In this document: positions 24,347 through 33,773 of the stretch, piece by piece
Layout of the letters: each line of letters opens with the position of its first letter
Position numbering within the stretch: the stretch's first letter is position 1
From: JAVVHH01 sp964613945
GTDB taxonomy: Bacteria > Pseudomonadota > Alphaproteobacteria > Acetobacterales > Acetobacteraceae
DNA: 64,000 nucleotides
NCBI GenBank assembly: GCA_964613945.1
Contig: CAZTJC010000002.1
Span: 213,837 to 277,836 of the forward strand
Reading direction: 5' to 3'
The notes under the pieces: model-generated
Told to the model about the DNA's origin: nothing
Database searches by the model: none
The model's input: only the letters and a program-made list of their open reading frames with translations
Position numbers and translations under genes: made by a program

Positions 24347-24363
24347 GAAGTAAGGAACTCACA

Positions 24364-24768
24364 ATGCGCGTTTGGCATCATCACCGAATTGACTTAGTCG
24401 TGAGTGGCTTGGCTATGCTGCTGGCGGTGGCGCCGATCGCGGCACACGCTCAGCTCGTCACCCGTTTTGCCGTCTATGTGCATTCCGGCCCCGGCTACCA
24501 GTATGCCGTCACGGACGAGCTCAATAACGGCACGCCGCTCGCCCCGGAATCCTGCAAGGCCGGTTGGTGCCTGGTCAGGACCAGTGGAGTCCCGGGCTAC
24601 GTGCCGCAGAATATGCTGATCAACGGCCCGGCCACAGCCCAGCCGAAGCCTGGCGATCGGCCGCTCGAGTGCATGGATTTCGCGCGCACCGGCTGGCCGA
24701 ATTCCGGCGACCTCGAGCGCGTCTGCATTTTCGCGCCCAATCAACAGATCGAGCTGAGCAAGCCCTAG
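24364..24768 (+). CDS. Secreted SH3-like domain protein
   Basis: 134 residues. A signal peptide (LVVSGLAMLLAVAPIAAHAQ, cleavage after AHA) precedes a bacterial SH3-type domain: VYVHSGPGYQYAVTDEL, CKAGWCLVRTSGVPGYVPQNML. The C-terminal 50 residues have a Cys pair (LECMDF...RVCIF). Such domains often bind peptidoglycan or other proteins in the periplasm. It is divergent from pufL and its start is 17 bp from the PpsR-type boxes. It ends in a 4 bp overlap (CTAG) with the convergent binding-protein gene. No link to photosynthesis is known for this family. Confidence 0.75.
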   Translation: MRVWHHHRIDLVVSGLAMLLAVAPIAAHAQLVTRFAVYVHSGPGYQYAVTDELNNGTPLAPESCKAGWCLVRTSGVPGYVPQNMLINGPATAQPKPGDRPLECMDFARTGWPNSGDLERVCIFAPNQQIELSKP

Positions 24769-26336
24769 GTGCGCTTGATCCCGGTAAACTGCACCAGGCC
24801 CTTCGGCACGTTGGTCAGCGTCGAAGTATAGGCAACCGGCTGATAGTAGGAGCCGAGCGGCAGATAGGGCACGTCCTGTAGCGCTTGCTCCTGCATCCTG
24901 CGCGCCATCGGCATGTCCTGTGACCGGTCCGGCGCGTACAGCCAGTCGTCGCGCAGGGCTTCCAGCGTCGGCATCGTCGGCCAACCGTTATAAGCCTTGG
25001 CACCGTTGCCGCGCATGAGCTGGTGGCACCCCGGGTTGCTCATATCCCAGCCGCCGGAGAATGCGGCGAACATATGCCAGCCGCCCTTGTCCGGCGGTTG
25101 TCGGCTGACCGAGCGCTGCACCGTGGTGCCCCAATCCGTCGCGATCACGTCCACGTTGAAGCCGAGCTTGCGCATCATGTCGGCGCCCACCTCGGCGATG
25201 GCGTTGATCCGCGGCACGTCCGTCGGCTCGAGATAGGTGATCTTCTCGCCCTTGTAGCCGGCATCGACGATCGCACGTCGCAGCGTGGCCAGATCGTGCT
25301 TGCCGTCGAGGACTTTCATGCCGGCATCGTTGGCGAGCGGCGTGCCCGGGCTGAACAGGCCGGTCTGGCCGTCATACGGCGACCCGCTACCGATGACCGC
25401 CTCCATGAATTCACGCTGGTTGACCGCCTGCAGCACGGCGTGGCGGATCGCCGGGTTATCGAACGGAGCAAAGGTCTGGTTGAAGCGCAGATAGCCGATC
25501 AACCCCTTGGTCTCGACCACCTCGACGGTCAGGCCACGAGTCTTCTGCAGCGACGGCACCAGGTCCATCAGCGGCTGCTCGACGAAGTCGACCTCGCCGT
25601 TCTTCAACGCTGCGATCTGCGTGCCCGGGTCCGGCATGGTGATCCATTCCACCCGGTCGAAATTGACCACGCGCGGCCCGGCGCAGAGGCTTGCCACGCC
25701 CTCGCGCGGCACGTAGCGGTCGAACTTGGCATACACGTTGCGGGCGCCCGGCACGCGATCGGCGGCGAGATAGCGGAACGGCCCGCTGCCGACCATCTCG
25801 GTCAGTCGCTTGTCGGCCGATGTCGTCGCCAGGCGTTCCGGCATGATCGCCGCCATCGTGTTGGTGGGGTGCGCCAGCGCGTCGGGTAGGAGGGGGAAGG
25901 GGCGCTTGAGGCGGAAGCGGATGGTCTTGTCGTCGGGCGCCGATAGATCATCGGTCGCCACCGCCAAGGCCTGGCCAAAGGCGTCGGCGATCCACCAGCG
26001 CTTAATGCTGGCCACCGCGTCGCGCGCCAGCACCGGCGTGCCGTCGTGGAACATCAGCTTGTCGCGCAGGGTGAGCGTCCAGCCGAGGCCGTCCGGGTCG
26101 GTCAATGATCCCGCCAGCATCTGCGGCCGGGCGATGCCATCAAGGTCCCACGCGAACAGCGTGTCGAACACCATCAGCGCATGGTTGCGGGTGACAAAGG
26201 CGCTAACGGCCGGGTCGAGCAGGGCCAGGTCGGCATATGGCACGAATTTGAGCGTGGTCTGCTCATCCGCGCGCACGATGGCGGGGCGGGCGAGGGCGGC
26301 AGCGGCAAGTCCGCCGAGCAATGTGCGTCGTTTCAT
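24765..26336 (-). CDS. ABC transporter substrate-binding protein, family 5 (peptide/nickel type)
   Basis: 523 residues from ATG 26336, chosen because GAGGG lies 9 bases upstream. KRRTLLGGLAAAALARPAIVRA is a Tat signal. The mature protein shows the family 5 pattern: ALMVFDTLFAWD, WTLTLRDKLMFHDGTPVLARDAVASIKRWW, FAPFDNPAIRHAVLQAVNQREFM and ITYLEPTDVPRINAIAEVGADMMRKLGFNVDV. Ligands are oligopeptides, nickel, glutathione or similar. No permease or ATPase is near, so partners must be encoded elsewhere. With urease 9 kb away a nickel ligand is tempting but unproven. Confidence 0.9.
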   Translation of the reverse strand: MKRRTLLGGLAAAALARPAIVRADEQTTLKFVPYADLALLDPAVSAFVTRNHALMVFDTLFAWDLDGIARPQMLAGSLTDPDGLGWTLTLRDKLMFHDGTPVLARDAVASIKRWWIADAFGQALAVATDDLSAPDDKTIRFRLKRPFPLLPDALAHPTNTMAAIMPERLATTSADKRLTEMVGSGPFRYLAADRVPGARNVYAKFDRYVPREGVASLCAGPRVVNFDRVEWITMPDPGTQIAALKNGEVDFVEQPLMDLVPSLQKTRGLTVEVVETKGLIGYLRFNQTFAPFDNPAIRHAVLQAVNQREFMEAVIGSGSPYDGQTGLFSPGTPLANDAGMKVLDGKHDLATLRRAIVDAGYKGEKITYLEPTDVPRINAIAEVGADMMRKLGFNVDVIATDWGTTVQRSVSRQPPDKGGWHMFAAFSGGWDMSNPGCHQLMRGNGAKAYNGWPTMPTLEALRDDWLYAPDRSQDMPMARRMQEQALQDVPYLPLGSYYQPVAYTSTLTNVPKGLVQFTGIKRT

Positions 26337-26374
26337 CGGCATCGGCCCTCGGTGGAGCGCAATGCCATGCAAGT

Positions 26375-27145
26375 TCAGTGCCGGCGATCGCCCAGCATGG
26401 CGGCCACGACCGGCTCGATGGTTTCGGCCAGCCTGCGCTGCGCTTGCGCCGTGGGATGCAGCGGCGGGTCCGGCGGCGTCAGTTGGTCGTCGAGGAACTG
26501 CGTCCGGTCGACCTCGCCATCCCGCATGAACAGGTTGGTGACGTCCAGGTAGGTCACCGGGCCGCCGGCGGATCTGAACTGCTCCGCCAGTGCGCGATTG
26601 ATCTCGACGGTGGTGCGCGACACGTATTTGCTGCGGATGCTCGGCAGCACGCTGAGCAGCAGGATCTTGGTGCTCGGCAGGCGGCGGCGCAGGTCGGCGA
26701 TCACCGCCTCGATGCCGGCGACCGTCTGCTCGGCATTCCAGTGCACGCGGCCCATGTTGTTGGCGCCGATCAGCACGATGGCCACCTTGGGCTGGATGCC
26801 GTCCAGTTCGCCGTTCTGCATCCGCCACAGCAGGTGCGAGGTGGTGTCGCCTTTGAAGCCGAGATTGAGGGCGTGCCGGTCGCCATAGAAGCGCTGCCAC
26901 ACGGGCGCGAAGTTACGCCAGTCCTGTGGACCGTCGAGTTCCCAATCCTGGGTGATGCTGTCGCCGAGCCAGACCACATCGACCGGCCCGCGCTTGAGGG
27001 CGGCCAGCTTCTCGGCATGGCGGGCCTTCCACCACGGGGTGTCCAGCCGCGAGATCGGCGTCGCGGCAACCGGTAGGCGGGCTGGCTGGTCGGCCGCGGC
27101 CAGCAGCAGTGCCGCCGGCCCGAGCAGCAGCGCGCGACGATGCAT
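26375..27145 (-). CDS. SGNH/GDSL family hydrolase, exported
   Basis: 256 residues from ATG 27145, overlapping the uppP stop by one base (TGATG). A signal-like segment (HRRALLLGPAALLLAAADQPA) starts the protein. SGNH blocks are clear: block I VVWLGDSITQDWE (nucleophile Ser), block II with Gly in NLGFKGDTT, block III IVLIGANNMG (Asn), block V DPPLHPTAQAQRRL (His). Members are esterases or acetylhydrolases on polysaccharides or lipids. Coupling with uppP suggests an envelope-related role. Confidence 0.86.
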   Translation of the reverse strand: MHRRALLLGPAALLLAAADQPARLPVAATPISRLDTPWWKARHAEKLAALKRGPVDVVWLGDSITQDWELDGPQDWRNFAPVWQRFYGDRHALNLGFKGDTTSHLLWRMQNGELDGIQPKVAIVLIGANNMGRVHWNAEQTVAGIEAVIADLRRRLPSTKILLLSVLPSIRSKYVSRTTVEINRALAEQFRSAGGPVTYLDVTNLFMRDGEVDRTQFLDDQLTPPDPPLHPTAQAQRRLAETIEPVVAAMLGDRRH

Positions 27146-27987
27146 CAACGTAGCAACAGGTAGGCGGCCGACCCGGCGCCGAACAGCAGGCAGTAGATCG
27201 CGAACGGCGTCAGCGCCCAATCGTCGTTGTTGCGGAACCAGCGCATCAGCAGCGCCGTCGCGACAAAGGCGGTGATGCCCGCCACCACGGCGGCGATCAG
27301 CGCTTGCTGGAACACGCCGGCCGGCACGCCTGCATGCAGCAGATGCGGCACCTCGAGCACGGTGGCGCCGACGATGATCGGCAGCGCGATCAGGAAGGAG
27401 AAGCGGGCGGAGTCGTAATGGCTGAATCCGCGCAACAGCCCGCCGACGATGGTGGCACCGGAGCGCGAGATGCCGGGCAGCAACGCGCCGCACTGCCAGA
27501 CACCGATGATCAGAGCGTCCGCCGTGGTCATCTCGCTGCCGGGCCGCTCATTGCCGGTGGTCCGTCCGCGCAACTTCTCGCCCAGCAGCAACAGCAGGCC
27601 GTTGGCGAACAGGAAGCAGCACGCATAGATCGGCGTGGCGAACAGCGAGCGGAAGAAATGGTTCAGCCCGTAGCCGAGGACCACCGCAGGGATCGTCGCG
27701 ACGACGATCAGCACGAACAGCCGCCGTTGCTCGCTGGCGACGACCGGGCCGTCGATGCCGAGCACGCCGGTGGCCAGGCGCAACCAGTCGCGCCAGAAAT
27801 ACAGCAGCAGGGCCGCAGCCGTGCCGGTATGCAGCAGCACCAGGAAGGGGAGGTATTCCGCCGACTTCTGATCCAGCGGCCAGTTGAGCAAAGCGGGGAT
27901 CACCACCGCATGCCCGAGGCTGCTGATCGGGAAAAGCTCCGTCGCACCCTGGAGGATCGCGATGGCGATGGCGTGCAACGTATCCAT
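27145..27987 (-). CDS. uppP: Undecaprenyl-diphosphatase (BacA family)
   Basis: 280 residues from ATG 27987. This integral membrane enzyme dephosphorylates undecaprenyl pyrophosphate, recycling the lipid carrier for peptidoglycan and polysaccharides. Signatures: LQGATELFPISSLGHAVV near residue 13 (Glu and His of the active site) and PGISRSGATIVGGLLRG in the second repeat. About eight helices. The first motif usually reads GxxEWLPISSxGH; the change to FPISSLGH is mild. A TTG 12 bases upstream is an alternative start. It is coupled to the SGNH hydrolase. Confidence 0.93.
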   Translation of the reverse strand: MDTLHAIAIAILQGATELFPISSLGHAVVIPALLNWPLDQKSAEYLPFLVLLHTGTAAALLLYFWRDWLRLATGVLGIDGPVVASEQRRLFVLIVVATIPAVVLGYGLNHFFRSLFATPIYACCFLFANGLLLLLGEKLRGRTTGNERPGSEMTTADALIIGVWQCGALLPGISRSGATIVGGLLRGFSHYDSARFSFLIALPIIVGATVLEVPHLLHAGVPAGVFQQALIAAVVAGITAFVATALLMRWFRNNDDWALTPFAIYCLLFGAGSAAYLLLR

Positions 27988-28087
27988 GGTGCGATGCAAT
28001 GAAGAAAGCGGCGCGAAATGGCAACCCGTCTCTCGCGCAACGAGCGGGGAGGGCGCTAAAGTTTCACATCACCCGCGAGGCACGTCG

Positions 28088-29275
28088 ATGACCGAAAAAG
28101 TTGGGACCAGAAAGACCGGCCGCCAGTTCTTCAGCAATCCGGGCCCGACCAATATCCCGGACAGCATCCTGCGCGCCATGGATCGCCCCACGGTCGATTT
28201 CATGGATGGCGAGTTCGTCGACATCTACAAAACCGCTGTCGCCGGCCTGAAGCGCCTGCTGGGAACAAAGGGCGAGCTGTTCTTCTACACCGCCTCCGGC
28301 CATGGCTCCTGGGAGGCGACGCTCGCCAACCTGCTGTCCCCGGGCGACACGGTGCTGACGATCGAAAGCGGCTGGTTCAGCGAAGGCTGGTCCACCATGG
28401 CCGCCAAGTTCGGCATCGAGGTGCAGACGATCGCTGCCGACTGGCGCCGCGGCATCGACCCGGCCACCATCGAAGCCGCCCTGCGCGCCGACACCGCCGG
28501 CCGCATCAAGGCCGTGCTTGCCGTCCACAGCGAGACCTCGACCGGCATGGCGACGCCGATCGGCGCCGTGCGCGACGCGATGGACGCGGCCGGGCACGGT
28601 GCCCTGCTCCTGGTCGACTCGATCTCCTCGCTCGGCTCGATCGAGTTCCGCATGACCGAATGGGGCGTCGATGCCGTGGTCGGCGGCAGCCAGAAAGGCC
28701 TGATGCTGCCAACCGGCATCAGCTTCACCGCGACCTCGGAAAAGGCGATGGCGGCACACGCGGAGGCCAAGATCGCCCGGCACTACTTCGACTGGTCGGA
28801 GATGATGAACCGCGGCTTCCGCAGCTTCACCGGCACGGTGCCGACCAGCTACTTCTACGGCCTGTGCGAAAGCATCCGGCTGATCGAGGAAGAAGGCTTC
28901 GACAACGTCATCGCGCGCCATCACCGCCTCGCCGAAGCGACCCGGCGCGCCGTCCGCACCTGGGCCGCCAATGACGGGCCGCAACTCTACTGCCTCGACC
29001 CTGGGCGTTACTCCGACAGCGTGACGGCTGTCCTGATGCCGGACGGCCATAACGGCGACGCGCTCCGCAAGACGTTGATGGACCGCTTCAACGTCTCCAT
29101 CGGCGGCGGCCTCGGCATGCTCGGCGGCAAGGTGATCCGGATCGGCCACCTCGGCGACCTCAACGAGCCGATGATCCTCGGCACGCTCGCGGCCGTGGAG
29201 ATGAGCCTGGCCAAGAACGGTGTCCCCCACGGCAAGGGCGGCGTTGCGGCGGCGATGGAGTTCCTCGCCGCCTGA
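28088..29275 (+). CDS. Class V aminotransferase, serine-glyoxylate aminotransferase-like
   Basis: 395 residues. A PLP enzyme of the serine-glyoxylate/alanine-glyoxylate family, converting serine and glyoxylate to hydroxypyruvate and glycine. Start region FFSNPGPTNIPDSILRAM is diagnostic. The PLP lysine lies in GGSQKGLMLPTGI, the aspartate in LLLVDSISSLGSIEF, and TASGHGSWEATLANLL binds the phosphate. The product would feed glyoxylate or photorespiration-like and one-carbon metabolism. It is a single gene, divergent from uppP and convergent with the Rieske-FAD reductase gene 4 bp away. Confidence 0.9.
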   Translation: MTEKVGTRKTGRQFFSNPGPTNIPDSILRAMDRPTVDFMDGEFVDIYKTAVAGLKRLLGTKGELFFYTASGHGSWEATLANLLSPGDTVLTIESGWFSEGWSTMAAKFGIEVQTIAADWRRGIDPATIEAALRADTAGRIKAVLAVHSETSTGMATPIGAVRDAMDAAGHGALLLVDSISSLGSIEFRMTEWGVDAVVGGSQKGLMLPTGISFTATSEKAMAAHAEAKIARHYFDWSEMMNRGFRSFTGTVPTSYFYGLCESIRLIEEEGFDNVIARHHRLAEATRRAVRTWAANDGPQLYCLDPGRYSDSVTAVLMPDGHNGDALRKTLMDRFNVSIGGGLGMLGGKVIRIGHLGDLNEPMILGTLAAVEMSLAKNGVPHGKGGVAAAMEFLAA

Positions 29276-29279
29276 CGCT

Positions 29280-30800
29280 CTAGGCGCTCCGGACGATCTG
29301 GAGCGCCTGGTCGGCCGTGAGCCCGTCACGCAGGCGTGGCAACAGCAGGCACGTCGCCCGCTCCCGCTGGCAGGCCAGCACGGCATTCACCTTGCCGTCG
29401 CCGACGAAGAGGGCGACGAAATCGTGCTCGCCGAGCACACCTTCGACGATCACCTCGTTCCACTTCTCGGCGTGGCCGAGATACTCGAACCGCTTGCCGA
29501 CATGATAGGTCCAGAAGAACGGTACGCCGTCGTAGCTGGCGTCACCGCCGGCGATGTTGCGGGCGGCAACCCGGGCATGTTGCTGCGCCAGCCGCCAATG
29601 CTCGATCCGGGCAGTGTCGTCGCCGAACGGGAAATGCGCGACGTCGCCGACCGCATAGACGTCGGGCGCGGCCCGCATCCCGGCATCGACGGTGATGCCG
29701 CCATCCGTTTCCAACCCGATATCCTCGACAAAGAAGGTAGCCGGCTTGACGCCGATGCCGATCACCACGAGGTCGGCCGGCAGTTTCTCGCCGTTTTCCA
29801 GCACCACCGTGTCCACGGCTTCCCCGCCAGTGAGCTGCACGGCCTTTGTGCCAGGGTAGAACTTGGCGCCATTCCGTTCATGCAGACGGCGGAACATGGT
29901 GCCGATCTCCGGCCCGAACTGCTTGGCGAACGGGATCTCGTCCGGCGACACCACTGCCACCTCCATGCCGCGCTTGCGCAGGGCTGACGCGGCCTCGAGC
30001 CCGATGAAGCTGCTGCCGAGGATCACGGCTTTTCCGCCGGGCTTGGCTTGCGCGACGATGGCCGCGGAGTCGGCTTTCGAACGAAGTGTGAACACTCCCC
30101 CGAGATCCGCGCCCGGAACGTCTAGCGATACCGGCGTCCCGCCGGTGGCAACCACGGCGACCGCATAGTCGAGGCTGCCCCCATCGGTGAACGAGACCCG
30201 GTGATGGGTCGGCTCCAACGCAGCGATCCCGCCATGCACCCGCTCGATCCGGTGTTCGGCATAGAAGCCGTCTGGCCGTAGCGGTGCGACCTCGTCCGGC
30301 GCCTTGCCGCCTTCCAGCACGAACTTGCTCAACGCGGTGCGGTCATACGGCGCGTCCGGCTCGGCGCCGATCAGGGTGATGTCGCCGCCGAAGCCGAACT
30401 CCCGGAGGGCCGATGCGCAGGCGGTTCCCGCGGCCCCGGCACCGAGGATCACCACATGGCGGTAGTCGGAGGTCGCGTCGGGCGCCGGGCGCGGCTGCTT
30501 GACCGTATCGACGAACACGGCGCCGTCGCGGATCTCGGTGCGGTAGCTGGCCAGGCCGTTCAGCGCCGGCGGTTCGGCCAGCGCCCCATCGGTCACGGCG
30601 AACGCCGCCTTGTGCCACGGGCAGATGATGTAGCCGTTGCACACGGCTCCCTTGGCCAGCGGCGCCCCGGCATGGGGGCACTTGCCCTCGAACGCCCGCA
30701 CGGTGTCGCCATCCCGCACCAGGATCAGCGTCTCGTCGCCGAGCTTTACCTCGGTGCCGCGATCTCGGGCGATGGTTTCGAACATGGCGACTTGTTGCAT
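29280..30800 (-). CDS. FAD-dependent NAD(P)H oxidoreductase with N-terminal Rieske domain (AIFM3-like)
   Basis: 506 residues. The Rieske [2Fe-2S] domain covers the first 105 residues, with ligands C41, H43, C60 and H63 (CPHAGAPL, CPWH). A flavin reductase follows: FAD motif VVILGAGAAGTACA near residue 116, NAD motif AVILGSSFIGLEAASALRKRG near 245 and the late FAD motif DVYAVGDVAHFP. This arrangement resembles apoptosis-inducing-factor-like and ferredoxin reductases that pass electrons to monooxygenases or dioxygenases. No oxygenase gene is adjacent, so the partner is unknown. Confidence 0.9.
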   Translation of the reverse strand: MQQVAMFETIARDRGTEVKLGDETLILVRDGDTVRAFEGKCPHAGAPLAKGAVCNGYIICPWHKAAFAVTDGALAEPPALNGLASYRTEIRDGAVFVDTVKQPRPAPDATSDYRHVVILGAGAAGTACASALREFGFGGDITLIGAEPDAPYDRTALSKFVLEGGKAPDEVAPLRPDGFYAEHRIERVHGGIAALEPTHHRVSFTDGGSLDYAVAVVATGGTPVSLDVPGADLGGVFTLRSKADSAAIVAQAKPGGKAVILGSSFIGLEAASALRKRGMEVAVVSPDEIPFAKQFGPEIGTMFRRLHERNGAKFYPGTKAVQLTGGEAVDTVVLENGEKLPADLVVIGIGVKPATFFVEDIGLETDGGITVDAGMRAAPDVYAVGDVAHFPFGDDTARIEHWRLAQQHARVAARNIAGGDASYDGVPFFWTYHVGKRFEYLGHAEKWNEVIVEGVLGEHDFVALFVGDGKVNAVLACQRERATCLLLPRLRDGLTADQALQIVRSA

Positions 30801-30854
30801 CGGACGGCTCCGCTGGACGACAGGCCGGGTTAACGGCTGAGCGGGGAGGTAGGG

Positions 30855-33773
30855 TTGCCGGGCCGGCGTGCAATTCGGCGTCAGGTTGATGCGCTGGGGC
30901 TGGTCCGGTACAGGGACGGAAGCATCTTTTTTGGAAGCAGGCCTTTGTCGGAACTGTCGCGCTACTGGCTCGCAACGGCATTAGCAGCCGACCGGGACGT
31001 GTTGGATGTCGGGTGCGGCGCCGGATTCGGGGCGGCGTTGCTGGCGCGGTCGGCCCGGTCCGTGATCGGGGTCGGCGATGCGCCGCCCATTGAAGGCTGG
31101 CCGGCAAACCTCCGCTTCATCCAGGGCGACCTCGCCGCGATGCCGGTGGCCAGCGCGAGCGTCGATCTCGTGCTCGCCTTTGCGGCGCCGGCGACGGATC
31201 AGGATCAAGGCCTGGCCGAGATCCGCCGCGTCCTGCGTCCCGGCGGCCTCGCGCTCATTGCCGTGCAGCCCGACTCGGAAGCGTCGGCTCGCCGGCAGCT
31301 CGCGGAAGCCGCGATCATCGACCGTGGCGCGACCCTCCTTCTGGCCGTCTCGGACGCGACGTTGCCGGCTGGGATCCGGCCGATGACCGACGCGCCAGCA
31401 ACGGTCCAGCGCCCGCCAGTACCGGGACAGCGCGAAATTCGCCGGCTACGCGCCCAAGTCCTGTCCAGCTACGCCGAGGCGCGCACCGCCACGGCGGTGG
31501 CGACCGAGCGATTGCACGAGATCGGGCGCCTGGAGGACCGACTGATCCAGGAGGTCAACGGCCAGCGCGAGGCGATCGCGGCGATGCACGAGGCCGTGGC
31601 GGCGATGCATCATGCGGTGGGCGAGCTGAACACGATGCGGGCCAGCACGCTGTGGCGCGTCATGCAGCCGTTGCGCGCGGTGGGGCGCCGGGCACCGGGT
31701 CTGGCGAAGATCGCGCGGCAGGCGCTGCGATTGCTTCGCTGGATGGTGTCGCTTCGCAGAGGTCGCCAGGTCCAGCTCGTACAGGAGCCGGTGACAATGC
31801 CTGTGACCGAGGCGCCGCTCGCTGTCTCCGCGCCACCGATCGAGCGCCCCCTCGCTCTCACGCTGTCCGAAACGCCGGTGGTCTCGATCATCATCTCGAC
31901 CTACGGCCAGCCGGCGATAACCCTGGGCTGCCTCCGCTCACTCGAAGCCGCGCCGCCGGCGACGCCGCTCGAGATCATCCTGGTCGACGATGCGGCACCC
32001 CGCGAGTCCGCGCTGGATGCCTTCAACGCGCTGGCCGAGGCCGCCGGGGTCCGCCTCGTGCGCAACCCGGAGAACCTCGGCTTCCTGCGCAGCTGCAACA
32101 TGGCCGCCGGGCTCGCCCGCGGCCGATACATCCATTTCCTCAACAACGACACCGAGCTCCGGCCCGGCGCGGTTGACGCCCTGGTGGACGTGCTGGAGTC
32201 CCGGCCGGACGCGGCGATGGTCGGCTCGAAACTGCTGTTCCCGAACGGCACGCTGCAGGAGGCCGGCGGCATCCTGTGGGATGACGGCAACGCCTGGAAC
32301 TATGGGCGCGGCTTCGACCCGGCGAGCCCCGAATACAACTACGTTCGCGAGGCCGATTACTGTTCGGGCGCTTCCATCATGATCCGCCGCGATGCCTTTG
32401 AGCAGATGAACGGCTTCGACGAAGCCTTTCTCCCGGCCTATTGCGAGGATAGCGACCTGGCCTTCCGCCTGCGCGCTGCCGGGCACAAGGTGCTTTACGC
32501 GCCCCGCTCCGTCGTCGTGCACCACGAGGGCATGTCGCACGGCACGGATCACGGGACGGGCATCAAGGCCTACCAGGCCGTCAACATGGCCAAGATGACG
32601 AATCGCTGGCTGAGCGTGCTGCAGCGCGACCACTATCCCCGCGGCACCCAGTTGTTGCGCGCGCGGGATCGGGCCAGGCATCGCACCGTGGTGCTGGTGA
32701 TCGATCACTACCCGCTGATGCCGGACCGGGATGCCGGGTCGCTGGCGCTGCTGGCGTTCATGCAAGGATTGCTGGACGCGGGATGGGTCGTGAAGTTCTG
32801 GCCCGAGAACCAGGCCTACGACCCGGTTTACACGCCCGGAATGGAAGCCCTGGGTATCGAGGTCATCGATCAGCGCGGCGGCGAGGAGTTCGTGCGCTGG
32901 CTCGAGCGCGACGGGCCGACCCTCGATCACGTGGTGGTCGCACGGCCCGAAACGGCGGCCAACATGGTCGGCCCGCTGCTGCGGCTGACGACGGCACGGT
33001 TGAGCTATTACGGGCATGACCTGCACTTCGCCCGCATGCGTAGCGAGGCGGCGGCGCTCGGCGATGCGACCCTGCTCGCGGCGGCCGACCGGATGGAGCG
33101 TCTGGAACGCCGCATGTGGCGCTCGTTCGATACGGTGATCTACCTGTCCGACGAGGAGGCGCAGACAGCGCGGACGCTGGAGCCGGGGATCACGGCAGTG
33201 GCGACCGTGCCGTTCTGCTTCGAGATCGCGCCGCCGCGAACAGCACCGCCGGCGGAACGGCTGCTGTTGTTCGTCGCCGGGTTCGCGCGCTCGACCAACG
33301 TGGACGCGGCGGAATGGTTGGTGCGCGAGATCATGCCGCTGCTGGTGGCCGAGATCGGTCCGGTCCGCTTGATCCTCGCCGGCGCCGACCCGGCCGAGGC
33401 CGTGCTGGCGCTGGCAGGGCCGCAAGTAGAGGTGACCGGTTTCGTCACGGAGGCGGAACTCGCCGCCCTGTATCATCAAGCCCGGGTGGCGATCATCCCG
33501 TTGCGCTTCGGCGCCGGGGTCAAGGGCAAGGTAGTCGAGGCCCTGAGCTTTGGGCTGCCGGTGGTGACGACGCCGGTCGGTGCGCAGGGAGTTACCGGAT
33601 TGCCCGACCTCGTGCCCGTCCATGACGACCCGGCGGCATTGGCGTCCGCATTGGCGCTGCTGCTGCGGGATGACGAGCGCTGGATGGCACAGTCCGCGGC
33701 GCAGGCCAATTTTGCCGCGATGCGGTTCTCTCGTGCTGCGATGCGAGATTCGGCGCTGAACTCTCTCGGATGA
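30855..33773 (+). CDS. Three-domain protein: methyltransferase, GT2 and GT4 glycosyltransferases
   Basis: 972 residues. Residues about 35-150 are a class I SAM methyltransferase (VLDVGCGAGFGAALLAR, LRPGGLALIA). A helical linker (about 190-290) contains coiled-coil heptads. A GT2 domain follows (VSIIISTYGQPAITLGCLRSL, the HFLNNDTELRPG DxD-type motif, EDSDLAFRLRAAGH). A C-terminal GT-B domain starts near RHRTVVLVIDHYPLMPDRDAGS and ends with the GT4 loop FGAGVKGKVVEALSFGLPVV. Such fusions assemble or cap surface polysaccharides. It is a single gene, divergent from the Rieske reductase, with no polysaccharide genes directly beside it. Confidence 0.86.
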   Translation: MPGRRAIRRQVDALGLVRYRDGSIFFGSRPLSELSRYWLATALAADRDVLDVGCGAGFGAALLARSARSVIGVGDAPPIEGWPANLRFIQGDLAAMPVASASVDLVLAFAAPATDQDQGLAEIRRVLRPGGLALIAVQPDSEASARRQLAEAAIIDRGATLLLAVSDATLPAGIRPMTDAPATVQRPPVPGQREIRRLRAQVLSSYAEARTATAVATERLHEIGRLEDRLIQEVNGQREAIAAMHEAVAAMHHAVGELNTMRASTLWRVMQPLRAVGRRAPGLAKIARQALRLLRWMVSLRRGRQVQLVQEPVTMPVTEAPLAVSAPPIERPLALTLSETPVVSIIISTYGQPAITLGCLRSLEAAPPATPLEIILVDDAAPRESALDAFNALAEAAGVRLVRNPENLGFLRSCNMAAGLARGRYIHFLNNDTELRPGAVDALVDVLESRPDAAMVGSKLLFPNGTLQEAGGILWDDGNAWNYGRGFDPASPEYNYVREADYCSGASIMIRRDAFEQMNGFDEAFLPAYCEDSDLAFRLRAAGHKVLYAPRSVVVHHEGMSHGTDHGTGIKAYQAVNMAKMTNRWLSVLQRDHYPRGTQLLRARDRARHRTVVLVIDHYPLMPDRDAGSLALLAFMQGLLDAGWVVKFWPENQAYDPVYTPGMEALGIEVIDQRGGEEFVRWLERDGPTLDHVVVARPETAANMVGPLLRLTTARLSYYGHDLHFARMRSEAAALGDATLLAAADRMERLERRMWRSFDTVIYLSDEEAQTARTLEPGITAVATVPFCFEIAPPRTAPPAERLLLFVAGFARSTNVDAAEWLVREIMPLLVAEIGPVRLILAGADPAEAVLALAGPQVEVTGFVTEAELAALYHQARVAIIPLRFGAGVKGKVVEALSFGLPVVTTPVGAQGVTGLPDLVPVHDDPAALASALALLLRDDERWMAQSAAQANFAAMRFSRAAMRDSALNSLG

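Noticed and set aside
24240..24363. Possible pufB/pufA antenna genes upstream of pufL
   Set aside because: Looked for in this gap and found none. The gap is 124 bp and holds the promoter and operator; the short frames there show no antenna His motif.
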